Positions 8,406 to 16,861 are shown, numbered from the stretch's first letter. The stretch is DNA of 51,877 bases from Flavobacterium selenitireducens (GCF_014748335.1 NZ_JAAVIY010000014.1:1-51877), one strand, 5' to 3'. Translations and numbers: made by a program. Notes: generated by a model from the letters alone, not told the origin.

Positions 8406-9290
8406 TTAATTTCTCTTGTCTTCTCCCCACAAAAGTTTGTTGCGCAAGGTGTTGAGAAACGTTTCGCTCGGCACTTCAACCATGTTGATGCGGAATGGTG
8501 TTTTCCGTATCGTCAGGACCGATTCGTTTTTGACTGACGCGATACGCGAATCAAGCGAAACCAGGTATTGTTCTTCCCGACCTGAAACGCGTAATTTGAT
8601 TTCGGTATTGTCCGGGATCACGAGCGGGCGGGCGTTCAGGTTATGGGGCGCGATAGGTGTAATGACCAAACTTTCGACGTTCGGCGTGAGGATAGGTCCG
8701 CCGCAGCTCAGCGAATATCCCGTGGAGCCGGTCGGCGTGGAAATGATGAGGCCGTCAGCCCAATACGAATTCAGGAATTCCCCGTTGAGCCAGGTGTCGA
8801 TCGTAATCATCGAGGTGGTATCCTTTCGGCTCACAGAGACTTCGTTCATCGCAAAGTTGATTTGGGTCACCGATTCGATTTCGGGTTCCACTTCCAGGCT
8901 TAGCAGCGTCCGTTCGGAAATCGTGAAATTGCGGTCGATGACATATTGCATGAATTCGTCTATGTGGTCTTTTTGTACGCTGGCCAAAAAACCGAGGCGA
9001 CCCGCGTTTATTCCCAAAATCGGAATGCCGAGATCGCGCACCAATGTCGCCGCGCGCAAAATCGTGCCGTCTCCGCCTATGCTTATCAGGATGTCGAAGT
9101 TGGAATCGAGATCGGCATAGGAGGTGAACGTTTTGTACTCTTTTTTAACGATTTGCTTATCGTACAGCAGCTTGAGGAAATTCGCTTCTATATAAAGATC
9201 AGCCTGGTTGTTGTTGAAAAACACGAAAATGTCCTTAATGATAGGCTCCGTGCTGTTTTGATAATATTGTCCGTATATGGCGACTTTCAT
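8406..9290 (-). CDS. nadK: NAD kinase
   Basis: This 294-residue cytoplasmic enzyme phosphorylates NAD to NADP. The NAD-kinase signature G-G-D-G-T is at residues 72-76, with the glycine-rich loop T-P-T-G-S-T-G-Y and the adjacent S-C-G-G-P in the C-terminal half. Length fits the family. It is upstream of DUF6089-uppS-bamA on the same strand, separated by about 165 bases that hold a -7 box, so it may be transcribed separately. That gap contains no other recognisable gene. Confidence 0.96.
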   Translation of the reverse strand: MKVAIYGQYYQNSTEPIIKDIFVFFNNNQADLYIEANFLKLLYDKQIVKKEYKTFTSYADLDSNFDILISIGGDGTILRAATLVRDLGIPILGINAGRLGFLASVQKDHIDEFMQYVIDRNFTISERTLLSLEVEPEIESVTQINFAMNEVSVSRKDTTSMITIDTWLNGEFLNSYWADGLIISTPTGSTGYSLSCGGPILTPNVESLVITPIAPHNLNARPLVIPDNTEIKLRVSGREEQYLVSLDSRIASVKNESVLTIRKTPFRINMVEVPSETFLNTLRNKLLWGEDKRN

Positions 9291-9297
9291 TGCTTAA

Positions 9298-9322
9298 GTC
9301 GGATGTCGAATGCCGGATGCCC
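9298..9322. repeat. Short heptamer array (GTCGGAT / GTCGAAT / GCCGGAT)
   Basis: Three consecutive seven-base words, GTCGGAT, GTCGAAT and GCCGGAT, follow each other upstream of nadK. The same GTCGAAT word forms the larger array between clpP and clpX. Confidence 0.6.
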
Positions 9323-9398
9323 TTTCAGCGGCTCGACTGTTATCGGGTTAGAGGTCGGGTCGGTAATCGCGTAAATAAGGGAAGGTCGGCGCATCGGA

Positions 9399-10058
9399 TT
9401 AAATATTGAGGTATTTGTCCAGATAATCCGAACGGTCGCGCAAACTGTTCAGGTAATTGTCTTCCTGATGTTCCGAAATGATCTCGTAGTTATAGCGTCG
9501 GAACGTCTGTAAAATCTCATTCATGCCGCCAATCGTAATTTTTATTGTCACCTGTACCGTGTCGACGCGTGCTTCGGAAATGAACATGCCGAGAATTTTG
9601 CCGTTGTTGCTTTCGACAATTTGCGTGATCTGCCCGATGGAATAGTCGGCTATGCCTTTTTCGACGATGATGATGCCGCCTTGTTCTTTCAAAAACGGTG
9701 TGTCGTTGAACAGTTTTATGATGTCCGCACTTTCATAATATCCGACGTAATTGTTGGACTCATCCAAAACCGGAACAACGTTGGTCTCATAACGTGCAAA
9801 AAGTTCGAGCACGTCGAGCCACAACATCGTGGTGCGGGCAAAAAAGCCTTCGAGTGCGTAGCGATAATGCGAAATGTCTTTTGCGTCTTCGAACGTATCG
9901 ACATCGTCGGCGCCTATCGATCCTATATAAACGGATTCTTCTACGATAGGGAAATGCGTGAAGTGTTCCTCGGCGAAAAAGTCCTTTATCGATGCGACGG
10001 TTTCCCGCGAATCGATAGGTCTGTAATCGTTGTTGATATATTCGGAAATCTCGCTCAT
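9399..10058 (-). CDS. CBS domain-containing protein
   Basis: This protein has 219 residues from the ATG at 10058. The open frame extends upstream, but that part runs across the divergent pdxJ promoter. A CBS pair covers about residues 1-135, with P-I-D-S-R-E-T-V-A-S-I-K-D-F-F and later V-V-P-V-L-D-E-S-N-N-Y-V-G-Y-Y-E, the typical end of a CBS motif. The last 80 residues look like an ACT-type regulatory domain. CBS pairs usually bind adenosyl nucleotides and regulate a partner; no catalytic domain is present. Divergent from pdxJ. The specific role is unknown. An alternative start at 10070 would add four residues. Confidence 0.8.
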   Translation of the reverse strand: MSEISEYINNDYRPIDSRETVASIKDFFAEEHFTHFPIVEESVYIGSIGADDVDTFEDAKDISHYRYALEGFFARTTMLWLDVLELFARYETNVVPVLDESNNYVGYYESADIIKLFNDTPFLKEQGGIIIVEKGIADYSIGQITQIVESNNGKILGMFISEARVDTVQVTIKITIGGMNEILQTFRRYNYEIISEHQEDNYLNSLRDRSDYLDKYLNI

Positions 10059-10124
10059 GGGGCCAATCATCGTTATTGCACGCAAATTAATCAAAAAATG
10101 GGACAATCGCCCTTGTCTAGTTTG

Positions 10125-10132
10125 TATTTTTG
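10125..10132 (+). promoter_or_regulatory. -7 promoter box for pdxJ
   Basis: TATTTTTG matches TAnnTTTG exactly, 23 bases before the chosen pdxJ ATG. No TTG lies at the expected -33 spacing; the nearest one (10113-10115) is too close. Confidence 0.5.
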
Positions 10133-10155
10133 TAGGGAAAACTACGATGATTACC

Positions 10156-10869
10156 ATGACGAAACTTAGTGTCAACATCAATAAAATTGCCACTTTGCGC
10201 AATGCACGAGGTGGAAATGTCCCTGACTTGCTCAAGGCGGCAAAAGACATACAGGGATTTGGCGCCCAGGGTATAACGATACATCCGAGGCCGGACGAAC
10301 GTCACATCCGATATCAGGATGCGCGTGACTTGAAATCGGTTGTTTATACGGAATATAATATCGAGGGGAATCCTGAGAAGCAATTCGTAGACCTTGTGCT
10401 CGAGGTCAAACCGGATCAGGTTACGTTGGTTCCGGATGCCGTCGATGCGATCACTTCGAATTCGGGTTGGGATACGATCAAGCACAAAGATTTTCTAGTT
10501 GACGTCATAGCCGAATTCAAGCGGAATGGAATCCGGACCTCGATATTCGTCGATCCTGTCATTGAAATGATCGACGGTGCCGCTGAAACAGGAGCGGATC
10601 GCATCGAACTCTATACCGAAAGTTTTGCCACCGAATACGCAAATGGGAACGAACAGAGCGTCATCGTGTACGCCGCTGCGGCAAAAAGGGCAGGCGAGTT
10701 GCACATTGGCGTGAACGCCGGACATGACCTTAGTCTCGACAATCTGAAGTTTTTTAAACAAAACGTTCCGAATTTGCTCGAAGTTTCGATTGGGCACGCG
10801 TTGATTTCGGAAGCGTTGTATTTAGGCCTGGAGAACGTCGTAAGCATGTATTTGCATCGCTTGAAATAA
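10156..10869 (+). CDS. pdxJ: Pyridoxine 5'-phosphate synthase
   Basis: This 237-residue TIM-barrel enzyme condenses 3-amino-2-oxopropyl phosphate with 1-deoxyxylulose 5-phosphate to form pyridoxine 5'-phosphate, the last ring-forming step of vitamin B6 synthesis. Clear family motifs: L-S-V-N-I-N-K-I-A-T-L-R-N-A-R-G at the N-terminus, I-T-I-H-P-R-P-D-E-R-H-I-R, and G-V-N-A-G-H-D-L near the C-terminus with I-G-H-A-L-I-S-E-A. I choose M-T-K-L-S as start because it gives the family's usual length; another ATG nine bases upstream (10147) is possible. A -7 box lies just upstream. Confidence 0.95.
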   Translation: MTKLSVNINKIATLRNARGGNVPDLLKAAKDIQGFGAQGITIHPRPDERHIRYQDARDLKSVVYTEYNIEGNPEKQFVDLVLEVKPDQVTLVPDAVDAITSNSGWDTIKHKDFLVDVIAEFKRNGIRTSIFVDPVIEMIDGAAETGADRIELYTESFATEYANGNEQSVIVYAAAAKRAGELHIGVNAGHDLSLDNLKFFKQNVPNLLEVSIGHALISEALYLGLENVVSMYLHRLK

Positions 10870-10907
10870 TTCGGACCGGTCTTAAAGGCTTCTTCAGGTT
10901 TATCGAC

Positions 10908-11003
10908 CAAAAAAAATGCCGCCGCCACCCACCCGTAAATTTCGGGCGTTCACCTTTTCGCCCAATACAGAAAAACTGTACAAAATCATAAAGTTTCACA
11001 ACC
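10908..11003 (+). repeat. 96-bp dispersed intergenic repeat, copy 1
   Basis: This block runs from an A run through a C-rich core (GCCGCCGCCACCCACCCG, 10918-10935), then a hairpin-capable CCCG...CGGG stretch and an AATACAGAAAAACT word, ending in CAACCC directly before the hydrolase start. It aligns without gaps to 25860-25955 with about 73 of 96 positions identical by hand count. Mismatches show no three-base periodicity, so it is not coding. The opposite strand carries GGGTGGGTGGCGG, which could form a G-quadruplex. Confidence 0.75.
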
Positions 11004-11004
11004 C

Positions 11005-11778
11005 ATGGACATGTTATATTCACGAATCGAAGGAGAAGGAAAACCACTCGTCATCCTACACGGTTTTTTAGGGACTTCCGACAACTGGAAAAGTCTCGCC
11101 GGGCAATATGCCGCCGAAGGCTATCAGGTACACGCGCTCGACATGCGCAACCACGGGCGCAGCTTTCATTCTCAGGAATCTACCTATGAGGCGATGGCTG
11201 AAGACATTCAAGGCTATGTGGAGCATCACGGCCTCAAGTCGTTCGATCTCATCGGACACTCGATGGGCGGTAAGATCGCGATGTTTTATGCGGTTGCTCA
11301 TCCCGGATGGATAGACAAATTGGTGGTTGCCGATATTGGCACAAAGTATTACAAGCCACACCACCAGGATATTCTCCTTGCACTCAACGAAGTCGATTTT
11401 TCAGTAAAGCCAAGCCGATCAGATGTGGAAGCGATCATCAAAAAACATTTGGGCGACGACCAAGGCACCATACAATTCCTGATGAAAAACCTGTATTGGG
11501 TCGAGCCCGGACAACTCGGATTCCGGATGAACCTTCCCGTACTTACCCAAAAGATCGAGAACATCGGGCAAGCGTTGCCGAGAGATGCCGTTTTTTCCAA
11601 GCCGACGCTATTTTTGAGGGGAGGTGATTCTCGATATGTCAAAGACGAAGACATGCCGCAAATCAGAGAGCACTTTCCCAAAGCGGTTTTTGCCACGATC
11701 AAGGATGCGGGACACTGGCTTCACGCCGAGAAACCAAAAGAGTTCTTCGATGCGACGCTGTATTTTCTGAAGCAATAA
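11005..11778 (+). CDS. Alpha/beta hydrolase (YbfF-like esterase family)
   Basis: This 257-residue single-domain cytoplasmic alpha/beta hydrolase has L-H-G-F-L-G (oxyanion side) at residues 18-23 and D-M-R-N-H-G-R-S near 46-53. The nucleophile elbow is G-H-S-M-G-G with S86, and a catalytic His sits in D-A-G-H-W-L-H-A-E-K-P near the C-terminus. This pattern matches YbfF-type esterases, which act on short acyl esters, though the substrate here cannot be read from sequence. A second ATG six bases downstream (11011) is an equally good start. The gene begins immediately after the 96-bp repeat and has no obvious TAnnTTTG box of its own. Confidence 0.88.
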   Translation: MDMLYSRIEGEGKPLVILHGFLGTSDNWKSLAGQYAAEGYQVHALDMRNHGRSFHSQESTYEAMAEDIQGYVEHHGLKSFDLIGHSMGGKIAMFYAVAHPGWIDKLVVADIGTKYYKPHHQDILLALNEVDFSVKPSRSDVEAIIKKHLGDDQGTIQFLMKNLYWVEPGQLGFRMNLPVLTQKIENIGQALPRDAVFSKPTLFLRGGDSRYVKDEDMPQIREHFPKAVFATIKDAGHWLHAEKPKEFFDATLYFLKQ

Positions 11779-11811
11779 AAAAATCCCCACCTTTTACGGA
11801 TGGGGATTTTT
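11779..11811. terminator. Bidirectional terminator between the hydrolase and a T9SS cargo gene
   Basis: AAAAATCCCCA (11779-11789) pairs perfectly with TGGGGATTTTT (11801-11811). With A/T runs on both sides it can end transcription from both converging genes. Confidence 0.88.
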
Positions 11812-11831
11812 GTAAATCGTTTAAAACTGTT

Positions 11832-12794
11832 TTAGTTGCGTACGATTTTCTTTACAGCGACGCCTTCCGGAGTTGCGATGTTCATCATGTAAACGCCAGC
11901 CGAAAGGTCAGAAACGTTGACGCGAGCTTCGGAAACATTGTCGAATGAATTTTGTTTTACCACGCGTCCGTTCAAATCTGTGATGCTGATTTGGTTTACG
12001 GCGATGGCGTCCGTACTTGAAACGGTGACGAAATTATTAGCCGGGTTCGGGAATACCGAGAATTTAGAAGCCAACACATCGTTTACGCCAAGATTTGAAG
12101 ATGTAACGGTTACGTCGTCGATCATCAACATATAGGCATCTGCGCTTCTGTTAAGGATAGCGATACGGACAGACCCATTTGCGAAAGAAGCGGGAATGTT
12201 ATACGTTTTTTGCTCCCAGTTTACCGTTGCGCTAACGCTTCCTGGAGGATTTCCACCGATATAGGTAAACACAGTCGAGTTGTCGATTGTCGCCGTACCG
12301 GAAACCACGCCAACGCGGAAGCTCTCAACGCCGTAGCAAGAAGAAAGTTGCTTTACCCAAAAAGAAACCTGGTTGTTGGATGCTCCGATGTTGATTGGAG
12401 GGCTTACCAACCAATCTTCGTTTCTCGTAACACCGGCGGCCGGGCTTCCCGCCCAACTTGCAGCAAATTTTGCACCTCCGTGAGGATCGAAATTACGGCT
12501 TTCAGTACCTAATGTAGAATTACAAGCGTCCGTACTGTTGGTAACGCCGGAAGTAGAAGGATTGAAAATCTGCCATGCCTGTGGATCGTAAGCGTTCGGC
12601 CACGGATCGACTCCTGGTTCAGTATCGAGACCTCCTACATAGGTTCCCAAGCCGTCCTTATCTAGTGTGATCCAGCCTCCATAGCCCGTAATGGCGAAGT
12701 CTTCATAGGCTTCAAAGCCATCCTGGAATACGGTAACCTGGGCTGCAGCGCCGAAAGAAGTTACCGCAAAAATCGAAAGTAATAGTTTTTTCAT
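11832..12794 (-). CDS. Secreted protein with choice-of-anchor J domain and T9SS type A sorting domain
   Basis: This 320-residue protein has a signal peptide (M-K-K-L-L-L, cleavage near A-A-A-Q). Residues 20-235 look like a cleaved-adhesin / choice-of-anchor J beta-sandwich, with Q-D-G-F-E near the start, E-D-W-L-V-S-P-P-I-N-I in the middle and M-L-M-I-D-D-V-T-V-T at the end. The last 80 residues are a type A sorting domain: S-V-F-P-N-P-A-N-N, G-R-V-V-K, L-S-A-G-V-Y, K-K-I-V-R-N. The domain would direct secretion by the T9SS and surface attachment or release. The ligand is unknown; no catalytic motif is visible. It has a well-formed promoter. Confidence 0.9.
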   Translation of the reverse strand: MKKLLLSIFAVTSFGAAAQVTVFQDGFEAYEDFAITGYGGWITLDKDGLGTYVGGLDTEPGVDPWPNAYDPQAWQIFNPSTSGVTNSTDACNSTLGTESRNFDPHGGAKFAASWAGSPAAGVTRNEDWLVSPPINIGASNNQVSFWVKQLSSCYGVESFRVGVVSGTATIDNSTVFTYIGGNPPGSVSATVNWEQKTYNIPASFANGSVRIAILNRSADAYMLMIDDVTVTSSNLGVNDVLASKFSVFPNPANNFVTVSSTDAIAVNQISITDLNGRVVKQNSFDNVSEARVNVSDLSAGVYMMNIATPEGVAVKKIVRN

Positions 12795-12820
12795 ATGATT
12801 GATTTTATTTTAACAAACTC

Positions 12821-12853
12821 AAATTTAGTAATTTATTTGGTTGCTTTGCCAAG
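12821..12853 (-). promoter_or_regulatory. Bacteroidota-type promoter for the choice-of-anchor J cargo gene
   Basis: The minus strand reads TTG (12853-12851), 22 bases, then TAAATTTG (12828-12821). This is a full match to the TTG / TAnnTTTG consensus, 26 bases before the ATG. Confidence 0.75.
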
Positions 12854-12946
12854 ACGAAGCATGTTTTGCTACCATTTTTCGTACAAATTTGATTTCCGAC
12901 TTTCAATCCTTGCCTTAAATCGCTAATTTTAAGAAAAACTTCGATT

Positions 12947-13285
12947 ATGAATATGATACTTCGCTTGATCGTTACGGCTTTGCTGGTCATGATACTTTCT
13001 TATTTTTTGCCGGGAGTCCACGTAGATGATTTTGTCACCGCTTTGATTGTAGCGGTCGTTCTCGGATTGCTCAATATTTTTGTAAAGCCGATATTGATCC
13101 TGTTCACGTTGCCCGTCACTATCGTGACCTTCGGTTTGTTCCTGCTGGTCATAAATGCCGTGGTCATCATATTGTGTGATTATATCGTCGGCGGATTCGA
13201 GGTGAGTTCGTTTTTGACCGCACTGTTGTTCAGCCTGATTTTATCGGTCGTGCAATCGCTGATATTTTCTTCCGGTAAGGATTGA
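12947..13285 (+). CDS. Phage-holin-family (PF04020-like) small four-helix membrane protein
   Basis: This 112-residue protein is almost entirely hydrophobic, with four predicted transmembrane helices (about residues 5-22, 27-50, 55-80 and 85-108). It carries the family's motifs L-L-N-I-F-V-K-P-I-L and L-P-V-T-I-V-T-F-G-L-F. It belongs to the 'phage holin family / mycobacterial 4TMS' group. The name is historical: most members are chromosomal proteins of unknown function, and no lysis gene or phage context exists here. Divergent from the T9SS cargo gene, it reads in the same direction as tig, but tig has its own promoter. Confidence 0.85.
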   Translation: MNMILRLIVTALLVMILSYFLPGVHVDDFVTALIVAVVLGLLNIFVKPILILFTLPVTIVTFGLFLLVINAVVIILCDYIVGGFEVSSFLTALLFSLILSVVQSLIFSSGKD

Positions 13286-13312
13286 CGCCAAGAAATTTAC
13301 CGTTGCTTTAAC

Positions 13313-13343
13313 TTGTCGCTCAAGTAAAAAAATATTACTTTTG
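13313..13343 (+). promoter_or_regulatory. Promoter of tig
   Basis: TTG at 13313-13315, a 20-base spacer and TACTTTTG at 13336-13343 fully match the Bacteroidota consensus. The tig ATG lies 25 bases downstream. Confidence 0.8.
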
Positions 13344-13368
13344 CCGACCAATTTTAGTACGTACACAC

Positions 13369-14694
13369 ATGAATATCACGAGAAATAACGTCGATGCTTT
13401 GAATGCAGTCGTTACGGTTGAAATGAAAAAAGCCGACTACGAGCCAGAAGTAGAGAAAGTCCTTTCCAATTACCGCAAAACGGCCAATGTTCCAGGTTTC
13501 CGCAAAGGCCAGGTGCCGATGAGCCTCATCAAAAAACAATATGGTAAAGCGGTCTTGCTCGAAGAAGTGAACAAGCTTTTGCAGGCGAAACTCAACCAAT
13601 ACATGCAAGACGAGAAACTCGAGATTTTGGGCAATCCGCTTCCGAAAGCAAACGAAGATTTCAACCTTGACGGAGACGATTTTACGTTCGAATTCGAGTT
13701 GGGTCTTGCTCCGACTTTTGACGTCGATCTTGCGACGGTAAAGAATCTTACACAATATAAAATAGTTGCCGACGATAAATTGCTTGACGAACAGGTGTTG
13801 CGCATCCGCAAGCAGTACGGGAAAATGATCCAGAAAGATACGGTCGAAGAAGGTGACGACATTACCGGAACTTTCATCAACGAGGAAAAAGGCATCAACA
13901 ATTCTACCTCGATCACGACAGATATTTTCAAAAACAAGACTGAAGCTGCCAAATTCAACGGCAAAAAAGTGGGCGATGTTGTCACGTTGTCCACAAAAGG
14001 GCTGTTCGACGACGATCACAAATTAATGGACTACCTGAAAGTAGGCCACGACGATGTGCACGGTCTTGATATCGACGTCGATTTCAAAATCGAAGAGATC
14101 ACCGCTACCGAACCAGCCGAATTGAACGAGGAATTGTTCAAGAAGTTGTTTGGCGAAGGCGATGTCGCCGATCTTGACGCACTTAAAAACAAAATCAAGG
14201 AAGATGCCGAGAAGCAATTCGCTGTACAGGCCGACCAAAAATTCCTGAACGACGTAACCGAGTCGTTGCTGGCCACGACCAAGTTCGACCTCCCGGCGGA
14301 ATTCCTGAAAAAATGGATACAGCAAACCGGCGAAAACCAACTTAGCGCGGAGCAGGCTGAAGCCGAATACAACAAATCCGAGAGTGGTTTGCGTTACCAA
14401 CTAATCGAAGGCAAGATCATCACGTCAAACGGTTTGCAAATCACGTTCGACGATTTGAAAGACTATACAAATGGATTGATCCGCAAGCAAATGGCGCAGT
14501 TCGGGCAAATGGACCCGACGGATGCAGATGTCGACGGGATCGTGATGCGTGTGCTTTCGAACCAGGAAGAGGTCAAGCGCTTGAGCGAACAGGTCATGAG
14601 CGAGAAAATGCTCAATTTGTTCAAAGAAAAAGTATCGGCTAAAACTAAGGAAGTTTCTTACGAAGAGTTCGTTAAAGCTAGCTACGGAGAATAA
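13369..14694 (+). CDS. tig: Trigger factor (ribosome-associated chaperone)
   Basis: This 441-residue protein has the trigger factor layout. A ribosome-binding N-terminal domain carries the signature F-R-K-G-Q-V-P at residues 44-50 (family F-R-x-G-x-x-P). A central FKBP-like domain covers about 150-245, and a C-terminal helical arm covers about 250-441. As is usual in Bacteroidota, the central domain is quite divergent from proteobacterial FKBP, so prolyl isomerase activity is uncertain. It binds nascent chains at the ribosome exit tunnel. It has a clear promoter and is followed by a hairpin terminator and then clpP and clpX, the classic tig-clpP-clpX order. Confidence 0.95.
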   Translation: MNITRNNVDALNAVVTVEMKKADYEPEVEKVLSNYRKTANVPGFRKGQVPMSLIKKQYGKAVLLEEVNKLLQAKLNQYMQDEKLEILGNPLPKANEDFNLDGDDFTFEFELGLAPTFDVDLATVKNLTQYKIVADDKLLDEQVLRIRKQYGKMIQKDTVEEGDDITGTFINEEKGINNSTSITTDIFKNKTEAAKFNGKKVGDVVTLSTKGLFDDDHKLMDYLKVGHDDVHGLDIDVDFKIEEITATEPAELNEELFKKLFGEGDVADLDALKNKIKEDAEKQFAVQADQKFLNDVTESLLATTKFDLPAEFLKKWIQQTGENQLSAEQAEAEYNKSESGLRYQLIEGKIITSNGLQITFDDLKDYTNGLIRKQMAQFGQMDPTDADVDGIVMRVLSNQEEVKRLSEQVMSEKMLNLFKEKVSAKTKEVSYEEFVKASYGE

Positions 14695-14719
14695 CTTTGT
14701 AAAAAAAGTATTATCTTTG

Positions 14720-14752
14720 AGCGCCGAAATCGTTGTGGTTTCGGCGCTTTTA
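14720..14752 (+). terminator. Terminator between tig and clpP
   Basis: AGCGCCGAAA (14720-14729) pairs with TTTCGGCGCT (14739-14748), followed by T residues. An exact -7 box word, TATCTTTG, directly abuts the left arm at 14712-14719. Confidence 0.8.
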
Positions 14753-14784
14753 CTTTCCTTAAAGCATTTAACGCTCAGACAACT

Positions 14785-15462
14785 ATGAACTACGGTAAAG
14801 AATTCAGGAAATTCGCCACCAAGCATCACGGCGTAAATTCCTTGTATTACGATAAAATAGTCGGTGCGATGACGCCGACGAACATGACACCCTACATTAT
14901 CGAAGAAAGACAACTCAACGTTTCGCAACTTGACGTTTTTTCCCGTTTGATGATGGACCGGATTATCTTCCTTGGAACAGGGATAGACGACCAGATCGCC
15001 AACATCGTCCAGGCGCAGTTGCTGTTTCTGGCCAGTGTGGATTCCGCGAAAGACGTCCAAATTTATATCAATTCGCCAGGCGGTAGCGTTTATGCAGGCC
15101 TCGGCATTTACGATACGATGCAATTCATCCAACCCGATGTCGCAACGATTTGCACCGGAATGGCCGCTTCCATGGGAGCTGTTCTGCTTTGCGCGGGTGC
15201 TGAAGGGAAGCGTTCGGCTCTGCCGCATTCCCGCGTCATGATCCACCAACCTTCGGGAGGAGCGCAAGGCGTGGCTACCGATATGGAGATCAATTTGCGC
15301 GAGATGCTCAAGTTGAAAGAAGAATTGTACAAGATCATCGCCCAGCATTCGGGTCAATCGTACGACCGCGTCCATAAGGATAGCGAGCGCGATTATTGGA
15401 TGAAAGCCGACGAAGCCAAAGAATATGGCATGATCGACGAAGTATTGAGAAGAAAAGTGTAA
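14785..15462 (+). CDS. clpP: ATP-dependent Clp protease proteolytic subunit
   Basis: This 225-residue serine protease forms the tetradecameric barrel fed by ClpX. The catalytic triad is visible: S129 in G-M-A-A-S-M-G, H154 in V-M-I-H-Q-P-S-G-G, and D203 in E-R-D-Y-W. The glycine-rich strand I-N-S-P-G-G-S-V is intact. The N-terminus is about 25 residues longer than in E. coli, as expected for a propeptide-bearing ClpP. It sits between tig and clpX. A -7 box word overlaps the terminator just upstream, so some transcription may start there. Confidence 0.96.
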   Translation: MNYGKEFRKFATKHHGVNSLYYDKIVGAMTPTNMTPYIIEERQLNVSQLDVFSRLMMDRIIFLGTGIDDQIANIVQAQLLFLASVDSAKDVQIYINSPGGSVYAGLGIYDTMQFIQPDVATICTGMAASMGAVLLCAGAEGKRSALPHSRVMIHQPSGGAQGVATDMEINLREMLKLKEELYKIIAQHSGQSYDRVHKDSERDYWMKADEAKEYGMIDEVLRRKV

Positions 15463-15468
15463 GTGAAC

Positions 15469-15620
15469 GTCGAATGTCGAATGTCGAAAGTCGAACGGGA
15501 CTGTAGGGATAGTTATTTATCCTACTTTTCGTTCGACATTCGATTTTGGCATTCGGCATACTTTATAACAGTCAAGAGTTTGGTCGCACCTTCGTTCGAC
15601 ATCAGACTTTCGACACTAGA
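15469..15620. repeat. Heptamer-phased direct and inverted repeats between clpP and clpX
   Basis: The left part reads GTCGAAT-GTCGAAT-GTCGAAA-GTCGAAC (15469-15496). A hairpin GTAGGGATA...TATCCTAC follows (15503-15523), then the inverse words CGTTCGACATTCGA (15530-15543). A further inverse block GTTCGAC-ATCAGAC-TTTCGAC-ACTAGAC (15594-15621) precedes clpX. The two halves can fold into one large imperfect stem-loop. It occupies nearly the whole 166-base gap. Confidence 0.75.
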
Positions 15621-15628
15621 CAAAACAA

Positions 15629-16861
15629 ATGGCTAAAGAAGTATTGGATTGCTCTTTTTGTGGAAGGAAAAAGCCTGAAACCAATCTGCTGATTGCGGGA
15701 ATCAACGCCCATATATGCGACAAATGCATTGAACAGGCGCACGGTATCGTCTTGGAAGAACTTAAATCGAGCGGACACTCCAAGTTGTCCAACGATCTTG
15801 TTTTAAAGAAGCCGCGTGAAATCCGGGCTTTCCTCGACAATTACGTGATCGGGCAGGACCAGACCAAAAAAGTCATGTCCGTGGCAGTGTACAACCACTA
15901 CAAAAGGTTGATGCAAAAGAGCCATGAAGACGATGTCGAAATTGAGAAGAGCAACATCATCATGGTCGGGCAAACCGGAACCGGTAAAACGCTCGTGGCG
16001 AAAACCATTGCTAAAATGCTGGACGTCCCATTGGCAATTGTCGACGCGACCGTACTGACGGAAGCCGGATACGTAGGCGAAGACGTCGAAAGTATCCTGA
16101 CGCGTTTGTTGCAAGCCGCCGATTACGACGTGGCCAAAGCCGAAAGAGGTATCGTTTTTATAGACGAGATCGACAAAATCGCGCGCAAAAGCGACAATCC
16201 GTCGATAACTCGCGATGTCTCCGGTGAAGGCGTTCAACAAGCGTTGCTCAAATTGCTCGAAGGCACTGTCGTGAACGTTCCGCCAAAAGGTGGGCGAAAG
16301 CATCCTGACCAGAAATTTGTCGAAGTCAATACGCAGAACATCCTTTTCATAGCAGGCGGCGCGTTTGACGGAATCGATCGCATTATCGGCAAGCGTTTGA
16401 ATCGCCAGGCTGTCGGATACGGAGCGTCGAAAAACCAGGATGCGATCGACAAAGATAACCTTCTGCAATATATCATTCCGAAAGACATCAAAGACTTCGG
16501 GCTCATTCCTGAAATCATAGGCCGTTTGCCGGTTTTGACGCATATGGATCCGCTTGATCGTGCCACGCTTCGCGCCATCCTGACCGAGCCTAAAAATGCC
16601 CTCATCAAACAATACCAAAAGTTGTTTGCCATGGACGACGTCGACTTCAACATCACCGAAGAGGCACTCGATTTCATCGTAGACAAAGCCCTCGAATACA
16701 AGCTAGGCGCGCGCGGACTGCGATCGCTTTGCGAGGCTATCCTAACGGACGCCATGTACGATCTGCCAAGCTCGGACGAAAAAGTGCTTCGAATCGATCG
16801 CACCTATGCCCAGGATAGTTTGTCGCGAAACTTGCTCAAGCGACTGGAAATAGCATCGTGA
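15629..16861 (+). CDS. clpX: ATP-dependent Clp protease ATP-binding subunit ClpX
   Basis: This 410-residue AAA+ unfoldase selects substrates and threads them into ClpP. The N-terminal zinc-binding domain has four cysteines (C8, C11, C30, C33). Walker A is G-Q-T-G-T-G-K-T at 114-121, the pore loop G-Y-V-G is at 147-150, and Walker B F-I-D-E-I-D is at 177-182. The sensor and arginine-finger region R-G-L-R-S-L is near the C-terminus. The ClpP-docking loop, usually I-G-F, reads V-G-Y here. It is downstream of clpP after a repeat-filled gap, and a hairpin terminator follows. Confidence 0.97.
   Translation: MAKEVLDCSFCGRKKPETNLLIAGINAHICDKCIEQAHGIVLEELKSSGHSKLSNDLVLKKPREIRAFLDNYVIGQDQTKKVMSVAVYNHYKRLMQKSHEDDVEIEKSNIIMVGQTGTGKTLVAKTIAKMLDVPLAIVDATVLTEAGYVGEDVESILTRLLQAADYDVAKAERGIVFIDEIDKIARKSDNPSITRDVSGEGVQQALLKLLEGTVVNVPPKGGRKHPDQKFVEVNTQNILFIAGGAFDGIDRIIGKRLNRQAVGYGASKNQDAIDKDNLLQYIIPKDIKDFGLIPEIIGRLPVLTHMDPLDRATLRAILTEPKNALIKQYQKLFAMDDVDFNITEEALDFIVDKALEYKLGARGLRSLCEAILTDAMYDLPSSDEKVLRIDRTYAQDSLSRNLLKRLEIAS

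Noticed and set aside
12947..13285. Phage holin as sign of a prophage
   Set aside because: The family is mostly chromosomal in spite of its name, and there is no endolysin, capsid or integrase in the window.
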